Positions 25,497-35,499 of a stretch of DNA of 64,000 bases are shown one piece after another; the first letter of the stretch is position 1, and each line of letters starts with the position of its first letter. The stretch spans positions 140,567-204,566 of the forward strand of contig NW_003202100.1 in the NCBI RefSeq assembly GCF_000006405.1, written 5' to 3'. The position numbers and the translations under genes are program-made. A model generated the notes under the pieces. The model had not been told where the DNA came from. It ran no database searches and saw only the letters and a program-made list of their open reading frames with translations. This DNA comes from Perkinsus marinus ATCC 50983. Its lineage: Eukaryota > Perkinsozoa > Perkinsida > Perkinsidae.

Positions 25497-26017
25497 TCAA
25501 GACGCTTTTTTATGGATCTTGATAGTCGGAACATACATGTACTCGAGTACGTTGCATTGACCTGAGAAGGACGACAGTGGATGTCATAATGAATGTCGAA
25601 GCTCACCGTAACTGGAAACTCCTCGCTTCAAGTAAAAGTACCCAGCTATACCCCAGGAAGTTCCCCAAGAATTTCTGCCGATGAAATAACTGATAAAAAA
25701 AGTTGCAGTAAGCATCCATACGGTGCCATATTCTTACTCTCGTCCAAATACGCTGCCATAACCAATCATCACAACAGCGTGATCAATCTGATGATTACAG
25801 TTATCTGAAACCTGTAGTAATCCTTACACATCAGCATTGAGCGCAAAATTTACCAGACGAGTATACTCCACCGCTGTAAAATTGGAAATCATGATCCGAA
25901 GCATACAAGGCAACGGAGACTGGACTTTTAACTATCTTCGTCATCAAAGCCTGCTCAGTTCGTTCTAGCTGGGACCAGCCAGTAACAACCCCGGCCTGTT
26001 AGGTATGATGATGATGA

Positions 26018-26049
<32 letters not shown>

Positions 26050-27294
26050 TTCGATACAAATATTACCTTTATGCCGTCGGATCGTTTCTCAAGGGAGTTT
26101 TGGCAAGTATTGTCACTTCCTTCATAAGGGTAGGTTGACTCTAGATCGATCCCTTTATCCTTTACATAATCAAAAGCTTGATACATCCAGCCTCCAGCAC
26201 ATCCACTGAAATGTGAGCTGTGTGAAAATTTCCTAGTGTAAAATGTAGACATACTCAACTACATGTGTTGGTGAGAATATTGAAATTTTGAGGAAATCTT
26301 CGAAATCATTGCTCACCCAAATTCGTATATAAATTCTTTTATTCAGTGAAGAATTCTTAGGCTCAGCTGAGGAGAGCAAACATATAGTCCTCCAAAACTG
26401 GATGAGAAACACATGAATATGCTGCTGATTGGCTTTGGTCTAGTGGTAGAATACAACGTTGCCATAGTTGTGACCCGAGTTCGATCCTCGGATAATGTAC
26501 CATGATTGGCCTCGGTCTTAGGAGCCATGAAAAAACTATATTCTTGTCTTTATCATGGCTCCTAGTACCAAGGCCAATCGATGCCACTTACCCGGTCCCA
26601 TAGCCTCTACTGCAATCGACAAGCTGCTGCGCGGAGAGCGACCGGAGCTGACCCGTGCCGATGGCATACAGCGACTCGAGAGTACCTGCAAAGGTTCACA
26701 CAAGTACGTCCAAGAGACGTTACCGGTCGTTGAGAAAGCCCAGCAGCTTCCACAGGCTCCTTGATTCTTAATCGGGGTTAATACATCGCCAGTTGCATGT
26801 CTCCAATCCACGTCGGTTGGGAGCTCTGTGGCATTAGCTGACACAAAGAGACTCAATCTGGCATGCGAAATACAACTGGTCCTACCTTCAACATCAAACT
26901 TAACATCCCTCCTCGCATCCATCTTTAAAATACCGACCTTCTGGGCGACGAACTCCTCGTGTGTGAGGTCCGCATACTCGTTGACACCCAGCGTGTAAGA
27001 CAGATCTGCATAGCTAGCCACTCGGCTCATGGCGAATATGATGTTACTCACTCTGAGCGTTGACTTGCTCGATGTGATGGAGATTGGCTTGGAAGATGGC
27101 ATTCCTTTTCATTTCTTCCTCCTTAGACTCGTATTTTTTACCGAACCTGCACGCAAGACATCAGAATGAAACACCACTTGACGACCACTTCACTTATGCT
27201 GGAAATCGGTAAAAGCCAAGTCCGCAGTTCCCTCGTTCAAGCACTCGAACGCAGGTAGGATTGAAAGGAGAACGAATGAGACGATAGTGCGCAT
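25497..27294 (-). CDS. Papain-family cysteine protease precursor, copy B
   Basis: Same exon plan and signal peptide as copy A. The mature start region reads [20 protein letters not shown], two residues longer than copy A at the pro/mature junction. The catalytic Cys ([11 protein letters not shown]), His ([11 protein letters not shown]) and Asn (NSWGTSWG) are kept. The glutamate in SEQQLVDC is replaced by alanine (SAQQLVDC). The C-terminus differs: after YMYVP it ends TIKIHKKAS. The long intron again holds the tRNA-like and interspersed sequences, and the following intron has the longest GAT/AGT microsatellite of the three copies (about 26008-26048). All exons are open, so it is probably functional. 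Confidence 0.88.
26245..26387 (-). repeat. Short interspersed element (family 1) in protease intron, unit B
   Basis: Copy of 20378-20520, with a few substitutions. Confidence 0.7.
26429..26502 (+). tRNA. tRNA-Gly-like sequence, unit B
   Basis: Copy of the sequence at 20562-20635. Boxes A and B and the T arm are unchanged, with one substitution after the anticodon stem. The acceptor stem is unpaired as in unit A, so it is probably not functional. Confidence 0.45.
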
Positions 27295-27754
27295 TTGAGA
27301 AGCAAAGCCCACTGATAATGTCGGGGTTGTTTGTACACTTTCTAAGGGGAAGACCGGTACTGCTACCCGCTAGGGTGGCGGCGATTCCCAATTTCCTTGC
27401 GATCCCAAGAAATTGGGTATGGGAACGGTGTTCCTTCTTAGAAGGAAGTCGTAGTAGACTTGGCACTCAGGAAGTTCCAAAGCGATGAAAGCCTTAAAAC
27501 TTCACGTGAACACTACGCTACGTTCACGCACAAAATCGACGAGCGGAGCGAAGTGATTCTTCTTCCATGTTATGGAACATGAACATTCGGAGGCCAGCCA
27601 TCACACACACTACGTGAGCCTATCTCTACGGATTTATAATTGACATTTCACTATGCGTTATAACGCGAATCCAGGAAGTCCTGCATCTCAAGTCCTAGCA
27701 CCTGGTAACAAGGCCCAGCTAAGAACAAGAAGTCCCCTTGAAGAGGGGTGACCT

Positions 27755-28018
27755 CGTTAACGTCAGGTAGTCCGCTCGCTTGAGGGTTGGTGGACGTTGA
27801 CTGAACCCAACAAGGCAGAACTTGAGCCAAGATGGCTACTGTACCAATCTCTACAATATGGATCGTGGTACAATGAATCTGACACTACAGCTGTGTACAC
27901 GTGCAAGTTGGCACGCAGACGCAAACGCACAAACAACAAAGGTAGCAGGAGGTAGCAGGCCTTGGCAGAACCCTATAAACTTAAAGGACTAAAAAGTTGC
28001 CCTCAACGTTCCTCTAAC
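27755..28018. mobile_element. 264-bp insertion specific to unit B, with spliced-leader-like sequence
   Basis: Units A and C read GACCTGTATCAAGTG continuously; unit B has 264 extra bases flanked by a 4-bp duplication ACCT (27751-27754 and 28019-28022). The ends are CGTTAACGTC and CCTCTAAC, with only weak inverted similarity (GTTA). No coding sequence is evident. It contains the spliced-leader-like 22-mer at 27821-27842. Confidence 0.6.
27821..27842 (-). other. Spliced-leader-like 22-mer (relic)
   Basis: The minus strand reads ACAGTAGCCATC then TTGGCTCAAG. It matches the dinoflagellate/Perkinsus spliced leader (as I recall it, NCCGTAGCCATTTTGGCTCAAG) at 20 of 22 positions. The next bases are TTCTG, not a GT donor, so this is not an SL RNA gene. 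A cDNA-derived relic is more likely. Confidence 0.6.
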
Positions 28019-28918
28019 ACCTGCATGAAGTGTAATAGTCCTATACAAGGGAACCCAAAGCCGAATTTGATAATCAAACTCGTCCGCCTGCACAATGCGA
28101 CGTGTCTACACATTTGCGCCAAAATAGCGTTATGGCTGCACCGATGTGTGGTCAGCGTAAAATGACCACCCTCCTGTATAGGGAGCCCCCCCCATAAACA
28201 ACACGATAGTAGCTTCGCTCTCGGCAAAGGAAGAGGCATCTCATACTACTGCTTGGCCTGAGGCCAATGGCCTCTTGCATCCCTCCCACAGAGAATCTCA
28301 CATCACTCCACTCCGTGGAGTACACTGCTGAATTGGATTCAAACTGGGACCAAAACTATGATATCATTACTCACGAGGACCAAGCTGTCATATTCCAGAA
28401 GCTTCACTATGAAGTGGTTGATATTCGGATGAGACTACCATCCGAAACATGGGAGATACCCAAGTGCCTTCCGAGGGAGGAATGCAACCTTAACGCATTT
28501 GTTCATCCATATTATGGTTAGCATCGCAAAATTATCAAGCCTCGGAAAATCATCATCCAGAAACAGGCGTACGTTTGAGATGAAGAGAATTTTAGGGCGT
28601 AACGAAAGGAACCATCGATACACATGAATGCTCAAAGTGAGTTGCAACTGAACTTGGGCACTTGAGTGTCGACTTCGTTGGAACGTGTCAAATTTGACAG
28701 AGACGTGTCCTAGCGATACCCCACGCTCCTTTCGGCAAGAAATTGTCGATACTAAAGTCCACGATAGGCCAATGGATAGCACCTGGACAGGCATGTCCAT
28801 AGATCACCCTTCCGCGTGTAATGGACATGTCAAAGTGTCAAAAACGTCCTCGACGACTTTGAACATTCACTTGACATGTCGAAACATAACGCAATTGGCC
28901 GCAGTCACTGCAACACAC

Positions 28919-29113
28919 TGTTAAGGATCGGTCTAATTGTGAGCGTTACCCTCGGACTGTTGATGAACACAGGTTCCCAAGACAAGGACGAAACCTGCTC
29001 TTTTCTTAAAGGAGCACAGTGCGAGACACGTTCTTAGCTATGCACAACGCTATGCATGAAAGGCGCATAATCGCGCCGTCTACTACAGGTATCTCTCTGT
29101 GGTACTTCAACCT
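28919..29113 (+). repeat. Left terminal inverted repeat of the Ginger-like element
   Basis: Begins TGTTAAGGATCGGTCTAATT. The reverse complement of 31000-31194 matches over its whole length, including the inner end CTTCAACCT. Confidence 0.93.
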
Positions 29114-29226
29114 CGTCCCCCTGTTCATCACAGGTAGAGCGGAGGTATTATCGACTAGAAAACGAATCATGATTTACCAATATAAGGACAAAAAAGGACT
29201 AACATCTACGTAGATGACATAATGAT

Positions 29227-30648
29227 TTACTCTTTAGGATATCCATCACTGTCGAAACTAGTCTCTCGCGGGCTACCACCCGGAATAAACCGTACGGGAA
29301 CATGGCGATGACGCAACGTTCTGGTCAAACCATGAACTTCTGGTGCACCTTCTAGTTGGAGCTCCGCCTGCCGATTCGGATCTGGTTGGACTCCGTCAGA
29401 TACCGGGTCGTTGCGCACCGACGCGGAGCTGACAGAGTTAGACGATATAGTAAGGTCACCAGAATGGGCAGAACCATTGTCTTCATCAATGATCTCGGGA
29501 CACTCCTCGGTGTGGGCGGAGATGATCCGATCATTGGCAACATTCAAGAGTTGGACCGATGGGTCGGCAACTCTTTCCAAAGTAGAAGAATGAGTAGACG
29601 AAGTGACAACGCGGTACTTGGAAGGCATAAAGCGCTCACCGGTACGTCGTTCATGTGGAGGTTTCAATACCCATACTTGCTGACCGACGTTGAAGGAGAC
29701 TTCTCCTTCTGGAGGAGGAACTGCCACGGGTTGTTCGGCTCCGGTACGTAGTTGTCGCCCTAGGAACCTCTCCGTTGGGGCTTCTCCCGTAGCGCTATGT
29801 GGAGTACTGTTGTAGGCTTCTAGGCACTGTTGTAGCTTGTCCACCAGAGGCAGCGTCGAAGGTAGATACATAAGTTTAGTTTTAAGGGTACGATTCAACC
29901 TCTCCACGCATGCGTTGGCAGTTGGTCTATAGCCGCTAGTTGCGACCAATGTAACCCCTCGTCGTCGAAGTCGAGAACGGAGTGAAAAAAAACCCGTTCC
30001 ACGATCACACCGAAGATACAAGGGCCACCCCAGCAAAGATGTTGTGAAGATTGAGCATGAGGCTGTCCAGATATTCTCGCCTGACTCGCTTCTTATTGGT
30101 CGAGCCGTTGCATATCGGCTGTACTCATCAACAGTGACCAATATAGGTTGACCAAGATAATAGGTAACATCTGCAGCCACCATTTCCCACGGGAACGTAG
30201 CCAATCTTCTGGGTGCAGCCGTGTTTAGTGGAGTCTTCTTGGCTCGTTCGCGGCGACAGCGCTCATCCTGACACCCTTGGAGAGCGGAGTGAGCGGAGGA
30301 AGCCAAGTTTGGTATATAAAATACCCGCTTCAGAACTTTTGTGACAGCTTTCTCGCCTGCATGTACCAACGACGTGTGGAGTTTCAGAATCACGTCTTTG
30401 TGCAGGCACTCTGGTAGGATTGGCAGACCATCTTTCTTCTCTAGTTCCGCCAACGGACCGACTCCTTGGGCTCGCCTCAGCTCGGAGTTTGATGGCCACC
30501 AAGCCTGTCCCTCGCCCCCCAGCCGTGGAACGAAGGCGACAAGCTTGTGGGCGTCGTTCTCCGCACAGTAGGGGTTGATGTTGAAATCCACCCGGGTAAC
30601 TGTGTCGGCTAAGTTGTCACACGAACGGACTTGGCAATGTCCGAGCAA
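29227..30648 (-). CDS. Gypsy-type integrase (transposase) of the Ginger-like element
   Basis: 473-residue uninterrupted frame. An H2C2-type zinc region is present (His91 and His96, Cys126 and Cys131; HTSLVHAGEKAVTKVLKRVF). The rve catalytic core follows, with Asp160 (VAADVTYYLG), Asp215 (LRCDRGTGFF) and Glu249 (ANACVERLNRTLKT), spaced 33 residues between the last two. The C-terminus has the integrase tail (FNVGQQVWVLKPPHERRTGE; MPSKYRVV). The first 40 residues (SCDNLADTVTRVDFN) look like a leftover linker after a Gypsy RNase H. An upstream piece, 30649-30990, has coding-looking segments (WPTNFEIAAIQREDLGNYHR; GRLYWKRRVPLSDLLAFEQR) and may be spliced on. All catalytic residues are intact, so it may be active. 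Confidence 0.88.
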   Translation of the reverse strand: MLGHCQVRSCDNLADTVTRVDFNINPYCAENDAHKLVAFVPRLGGEGQAWWPSNSELRRAQGVGPLAELEKKDGLPILPECLHKDVILKLHTSLVHAGEKAVTKVLKRVFYIPNLASSAHSALQGCQDERCRRERAKKTPLNTAAPRRLATFPWEMVAADVTYYLGQPILVTVDEYSRYATARPIRSESGENIWTASCSIFTTSLLGWPLYLRCDRGTGFFSLRSRLRRRGVTLVATSGYRPTANACVERLNRTLKTKLMYLPSTLPLVDKLQQCLEAYNSTPHSATGEAPTERFLGRQLRTGAEQPVAVPPPEGEVSFNVGQQVWVLKPPHERRTGERFMPSKYRVVTSSTHSSTLERVADPSVQLLNVANDRIISAHTEECPEIIDEDNGSAHSGDLTISSNSVSSASVRNDPVSDGVQPDPNRQAELQLEGAPEVHGLTRTLRHRHVPVRFIPGGSPRETSFDSDGYPKE

Positions 30649-30999
30649 TCAACGTAGCAATAAACATCTTCTTCCCTCGATGGTAATTGCCAAGGTCCTC
30701 GCGCTGGATCGCCGCGATCTCGAAGTTGGTTGGCCAACTGGATACAATATGCTGAGACATTAGGGGCCGGAGCCTCATTCTAGCGCGAGTAGTCGGAACC
30801 AATAGAGCGACCCAGAAGTCGCTTACCGATAGCTACTGATGGTCGTAGTCATCGCAGTACCGGTTGATGAGACGCCAACGTACCTAGCCATGAAGAGATA
30901 TCTCGGGCCGTGATATCAAGTGGTTCTTGGGATAAACGTTGCTCGAAGGCTAACAGATCAGACAGGGGAACTCGCCGTTTCCAATACAAACGGCCATCC

Positions 31000-31194
31000 A
31001 GGTTGAAGTATTACAGAGAGATACCTGTAGTAGATGGCGCGATTATGCGCCTTTCATGCATAGCGTTGTGCATAGCTAAGAACGTGTCTCGCACTGTGCT
31101 CCTTTAAGATAAGAGCAGGTTTCGTCCTTGTCTTGGGAACCTGTGTTCATCAGCAGTCCGAGGGTAACGCTCACAATTAGACCGATCCTTAACA
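31000..31194 (-). repeat. Right terminal inverted repeat of the Ginger-like element
   Basis: Inverted partner of 28919-29113; ends GACCGATCCTTAACA next to the target duplication CACAC. Confidence 0.93.
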
Positions 31195-31936
31195 CACACC
31201 TTCCCATCTCAGAGAGGTTCCTCACTTGTGAGAGCCTTCCTAAGTTCTTGGTGCTTCCTCACCGACATATGTCGGTGACCATGTGCACAAATTTCAACAC
31301 TGCCCAAAGCATTACCGTCGAGGCCGGAGAGTAGCCCGATGTGTACCAGGGAACAGCTGAGGGAGATCGACCCAAGGAGAAATTGGAGCTGACGATGTCC
31401 GTGCTTAGACATACGAGGGATTGAATAGTTACTGAACCTATCGGTACCTACGCAGTATTGTGACAATCACAAATTGCCTGGGGGTGATGACTCCCATCAT
31501 TTCGATGGGCCAGCTCCTTCCGCTTCCTGTGTTTGTCAGTATACCATCACGAGGCACTAAATCGTCGGCAGGGAGAGGTATGTCTTACATTGTGTATCTT
31601 CCAAAAGTATGCACCGTAATGATGAGGTGTTATCAACAGAAACCCTCCAATACTACCAGAGTGTCATCCTCGCGTATTTTGATAACTCGATGTACGACAT
31701 CCAAGCCACCAATAGGGGCGCCAAAAGATACAACAGCGTTGTCGCCAAGTGGCGGGGGGGGGCTTAAGTGTGGTTCCTGGTCCATGCCAGTATATAGGGT
31801 GCTGTACTAGCAGGTGGCCTCGCCGTTTATGCAAATAATTCCGGTACTGGAATTTTTCACGCATTTTGATATAATCGTTATCGTCTTGAGTAGGCAACAA
31901 GTCACAAGTCAGTGCTTTTTCAGTGTGGTCCACACC

Positions 31937-32973
31937 ATGCCTTCTACAAAGGAGACTCGCCAAGTGCTGCCTGAAGCTTCCGAGGCTCCCAAACCCGTTC
32001 GTGAGGAGGATGCGGCCCTGCAAGAGTTGGAAGACTCTGAGGATACTCCCGGTTTCGAAATTGGAGACGATATTGTTGAAAATGCAAGTACACATGCCAG
32101 TGGTGATGAGGAGTAATATCAAGGCTGTGGGGAGGACTCAAAAGCTGACGAATCTCCCCGAATCGAATTACTCTAACTGGTAGAGAGATTGCTTATTTGT
32201 TCTTGTCATTTTCAGAGGGGAGGAATCTTCCGAGACTGAGGACGATTACGATTCGGACGACTCTGATGATGAGTAAGGGGCCAAAAGTGGAGGATATTGA
32301 AGAGCTGCATCATCTCAGGTATACTCGGAACCGTATAGGCAAAGTACCGCTGAAGTGGTATCTCGACAACCATGATCATATTGGTTATGATATCTCTGGA
32401 AAAAAGATTGCACGCACTGTGAAGACTTCCGAGATAGATACTCTCTTGAGAGCGGTAGTAAGGGCCCAGGCATTGTATGGAGGAGGTCAGATTCATCGTG
32501 CTAACATAGCTGTCGCTTGTTAGGCTGAGGATCCCGATGCTTGGCGCACCGTCACTGATATCAAGAACGATAGGGAGATCAAGCTAAGTGACACCGACCT
32601 CAGGATCATACAGTGAGATCAGCCGTAGTCAACTGGCCGCCTGTCATTCAATGCCGACCTCAGGCGTATCCGGAAGGGCTTTTTCCCTACTGGTCGTGGT
32701 GATGGCGATGAGGATGAGGAATTCCAGGTAGGGTGGTGAGGTGTCTAGGAGTAGTAACCAAGGCTAATCATGGTAGGTTGAGTATGAGGACCGTATAGAA
32801 GACAAAATTCACCCAATGAGGACTCGATACCCCACGAAGAAGTCGTTCATGCCGGACCAAGACGAGGCCCGTAAGGTCAAGAGATTGATCAAGCTCATAA
32901 GGGCGGGAATTATCAAGTCTAAGGAGGAGAAGCCTGCGAAGGAGGATGTATTTCATACCGCTCCTCGACGAAA
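31937..32973 (+). pseudogene. BOP1 5' fragment, truncated copy B
   Basis: Start [20 protein letters not shown] and the same five exons as copy A, differing by a few substitutions (for example LEDSEDTPG instead of LEDSKDTPG). It ends at the unit junction in the same intron. No WD40 part, so the normal BOP1 function is not possible. Confidence 0.8.
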
Positions 32974-33198
32974 TCACTACTTAATAAAAAGGCTGTGTAT
33001 TAGCATAACCATCTCCAGAGTAACCGCCAGTGATGAAAATACCAAGGACTGCGATAAAGGATGATGCGATCATTATAATAAAGCCAACTACCTGAAAGTA
33101 AAAGTCGACTGGATGCTGGTAATAACTCTACCAGCCATGATCGGGCACATATGTCTACTACACCATATGGCACCGGAAGCCATGGAAAAGCCACTGTT

Positions 33199-33391
33199 GG
33201 TATATATGTTCGCTCTCCTCAGCTGAGCTCAAGAGTTTCCTCGCTTATTACACAAGCATATATCGTATCCAACTGCGTATATAAACTGTATACTAATTCA
33301 GATAGAAGTTTTCAGAATCCGACAAGAAATTTCCAAAACATCCTCAAACCCTTCATGTTGTGACTGACACATGTAGTTGACCATGTGCATA
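33199..33391 (+). repeat. Short interspersed element (family 1), unit C left copy
   Basis: Copy of 19194-19385 carried by the duplication. Confidence 0.65.
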
Positions 33392-33664
33392 ATTTTCCAT
33401 CCTAGTTAGAAGTTGTCCCTTACCAAACACAACATGGTGAAATCATTGAGTTATAGGGTCTCGAACGTTTTGTCAAAACTTTGTGGAAAGTAATAAGAAG
33501 CCGCAATGCTTTGTAAGATGAGAAATCCCTAAATTTCGTTGTTAGCAAAGAGCGGCTAAGGGGAACAAATAGTTGTCGCATGATGAAAGTGAGTGATTGG
33601 AATATAATCATTGGATATAATAGATGGTCAAGACGTTTTTCTACGGATCGTGATCATACTAGAA

Positions 33665-34205
33665 TTACTGATCTTTACTGGGACTTATACCGGAGGTTCC
33701 GGTCCGGAGCTTATCATGAAACTTCATAATCGGAACATACATGTACTCGAGTATGCTGCATTGACCTGAAAAGGACGACTGTGGATGTCATAATGAATGT
33801 CTAAGCTCACCGTAACCGGAAACTCCTCGCTTCAAGTAAAAGTACCCAGCCATACCCCAGGAAGTTCCCCAAGAATTTCTGCCGATGAAATAACTGACAA
33901 AAAAAGTTGCGGTAAGCATCCATACGGTGCCCTATTCTTACTCTCCTCCAACTACGCTGCCATAACCAACCATCACAACAGCGTGATCAATCTGATAATT
34001 ACAGTCACCTGAAACCGGTGATAATCCTTACACATCAGCATTGAGCGCAAAACTTACCAGAGTATATTCCACCGCTATAAAATTGGAAATCGTGATCCGA
34101 AGCATACATGGCGACGGAGACTGGACTCCTCTGTATCTTCAGCATCAAAGCCTGCTCAGTTTGTTGTAGCTGGGACCAGCCAGTAACAATCCCGGCCTAT
34201 TAGGA

Positions 34206-34243
<38 letters not shown>

Positions 34244-35499
34244 AGTAGCAGTGTTCGATACAAATATTACCTTAATGCCGTCGGATCGTTTCTCAAGGCA
34301 CTTTTGGCAAGTATTGTCACTTCCTTCATAAAGGTAGGTAAACTCGAGATCGATCCCTTTATCCCTCACATAATCAAAAGCTTGATACATCCAGCCTCCA
34401 GCACATCCACTGAAATGTGAGCTGTGTGAAAATTTCCTAGGGTTAAATATAGACATACTCAACTACATGTGTTGTTGAGAATATCGAAATTTTGAGGAAA
34501 TCTTCGAAACCATTGCTCACCCAAATTCGTATATACATTCTTTTATTCAGTGAAGAATTCTTAGGCTCAGCTGAGGAGAGCAAACATATAGTCCTCCAAA
34601 ACTGGACGAGAAACACATGAATATGCTGCTGATTGGCTTTGGTCTAGTGGTAGAATACAACGGTGCCATAGTTTTGACCCGAGTTCGATCCTCGGATAAT
34701 GTACCATGATTGGCCTCGGTCTTAGGAGCCATGAAAAAACTATATTCTTGTCTTTATCATGGCTCCTAGTACCAAGGCCAATCGATGCCACTTACCCGGT
34801 CCCATAGCCTCTACTGCAATCGACAAGCTGCTGCTCAGAGAACGACCGGAGCTGACCCGTGCCGATGGCATACAGCGACTCGAGAGTACCTGCAAAGGTT
34901 CACACAAGTACGTCCAAGAGACGTTACCGGTCGATGAGAAAGCCCAGCAGCTTCCACAGGCTCCTTGATTCTTAATCGGGGTTAATACATCGCCAGTTGC
35001 ATCTCTCCAATCCACGCCGGCTGAGAGCTCTGTGGCATTATCTGACACAAAGAGACTCAATCTGGCATGCGAAATACAACTGGTCCTACCTTCGACATCA
35101 AACTTAACATCCCTCCTCGCATCCATCTTTAAAATACCGACCTTCTGGGCGACGAACTCCTCGTGTGTGAGGTCCGCATACTCGTTGACACCCAGCGTGT
35201 AAGACAGATCTGCATAGCTAGCCACTCGGCTCATGGCGAATATGATGTTACTCACTCTGAGCGTTGACTTGCTCGATGTGATGGAGATTGGCCTGGAAGA
35301 TGGCATTCCTTTTCATTTCTTCCTCCTTAGACTCGTATTTTTTACCGAATCTGCACGCAAAAACATCATAATGCAACACCACTTGACGACCACCTTACTT
35401 ATGCTGGAAATCGGTAAATGCCAAGTCCACAGTTCCCTCGTTCAAGCACTCGAACGCAGGTAGGATTGAGAGGAGAACGAATGAGACGATAGTGCGCAT
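33665..35499 (-). CDS. Papain-family cysteine protease precursor, copy C
   Basis: Same signal peptide, I29 prodomain and exon order as the other copies. The mature region starts [31 protein letters not shown], the DHAVV histidine exon and the NSWGTSWG exon are kept. An extra cysteine appears in [13 protein letters not shown]. The C-terminus is longest here: after [10 protein letters not shown] it continues [20 protein letters not shown] before the stop at 33665. The intron microsatellite is a GAT tract (34206-34243). All exons are open. Confidence 0.88.
34450..34591 (-). repeat. Short interspersed element (family 1) in protease intron, unit C
   Basis: Copy of 20378-20520. Confidence 0.7.
34633..34706 (+). 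tRNA. tRNA-Gly-like sequence, unit C
   Basis: Copy of 20562-20635; one base before the anticodon differs (GGTGCCAT instead of GTTGCCAT). Acceptor stem unpaired, probably not functional. Confidence 0.45.

Larger units (their letters stand above)
28919..31194 (-). mobile_element. Ginger-like DNA transposon with Gypsy-type integrase
   Basis: 2,276 bp, bounded by 195-bp terminal inverted repeats (28919-29113 and 31000-31194) with about five mismatches. The ends are TGTTAAGGATC...GATCCTTAACA. A 5-bp duplication CACAC flanks it (28914-28918, 31195-31199). The empty site GCAACACACCTTCCC is preserved in units A and C, so both borders are exact. It encodes a Ty3/Gypsy-like integrase on the minus strand. 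Long inverted (not direct) ends, TGTNR termini and a Gypsy-type integrase are the known hallmarks of Ginger transposons. There is no reverse transcriptase. The TIRs are nearly identical, so insertion is fairly recent. Confidence 0.85.
24843..32973 (+). repeat. Tandem array, unit B
   Basis: Second copy, 8.1 kb because it carries a 2,276-bp transposon (28919-31194) and a 264-bp insertion (27755-28018). Without these it is about 5.6 kb. In the spacer, the open frame containing VVDIRMRLPSETWEIPKCLP reads TGG where A and C have TGA. The right-hand third is nearly identical to unit C; the central spacer is the most divergent of the three. It ends in the same BOP1 intron position as unit A. Confidence 0.93.

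Noticed and set aside
27820-27842. Spliced-leader RNA gene
   Set aside because: The leader-like sequence is not followed by GT, and I see no Sm-binding site or compact intron-like part downstream.
28919-31194. LTR retrotransposon
   Set aside because: The integrase is of Gypsy type, but the ends are inverted rather than direct, no reverse transcriptase or gag is present, and the empty site shows the element is complete as it stands.
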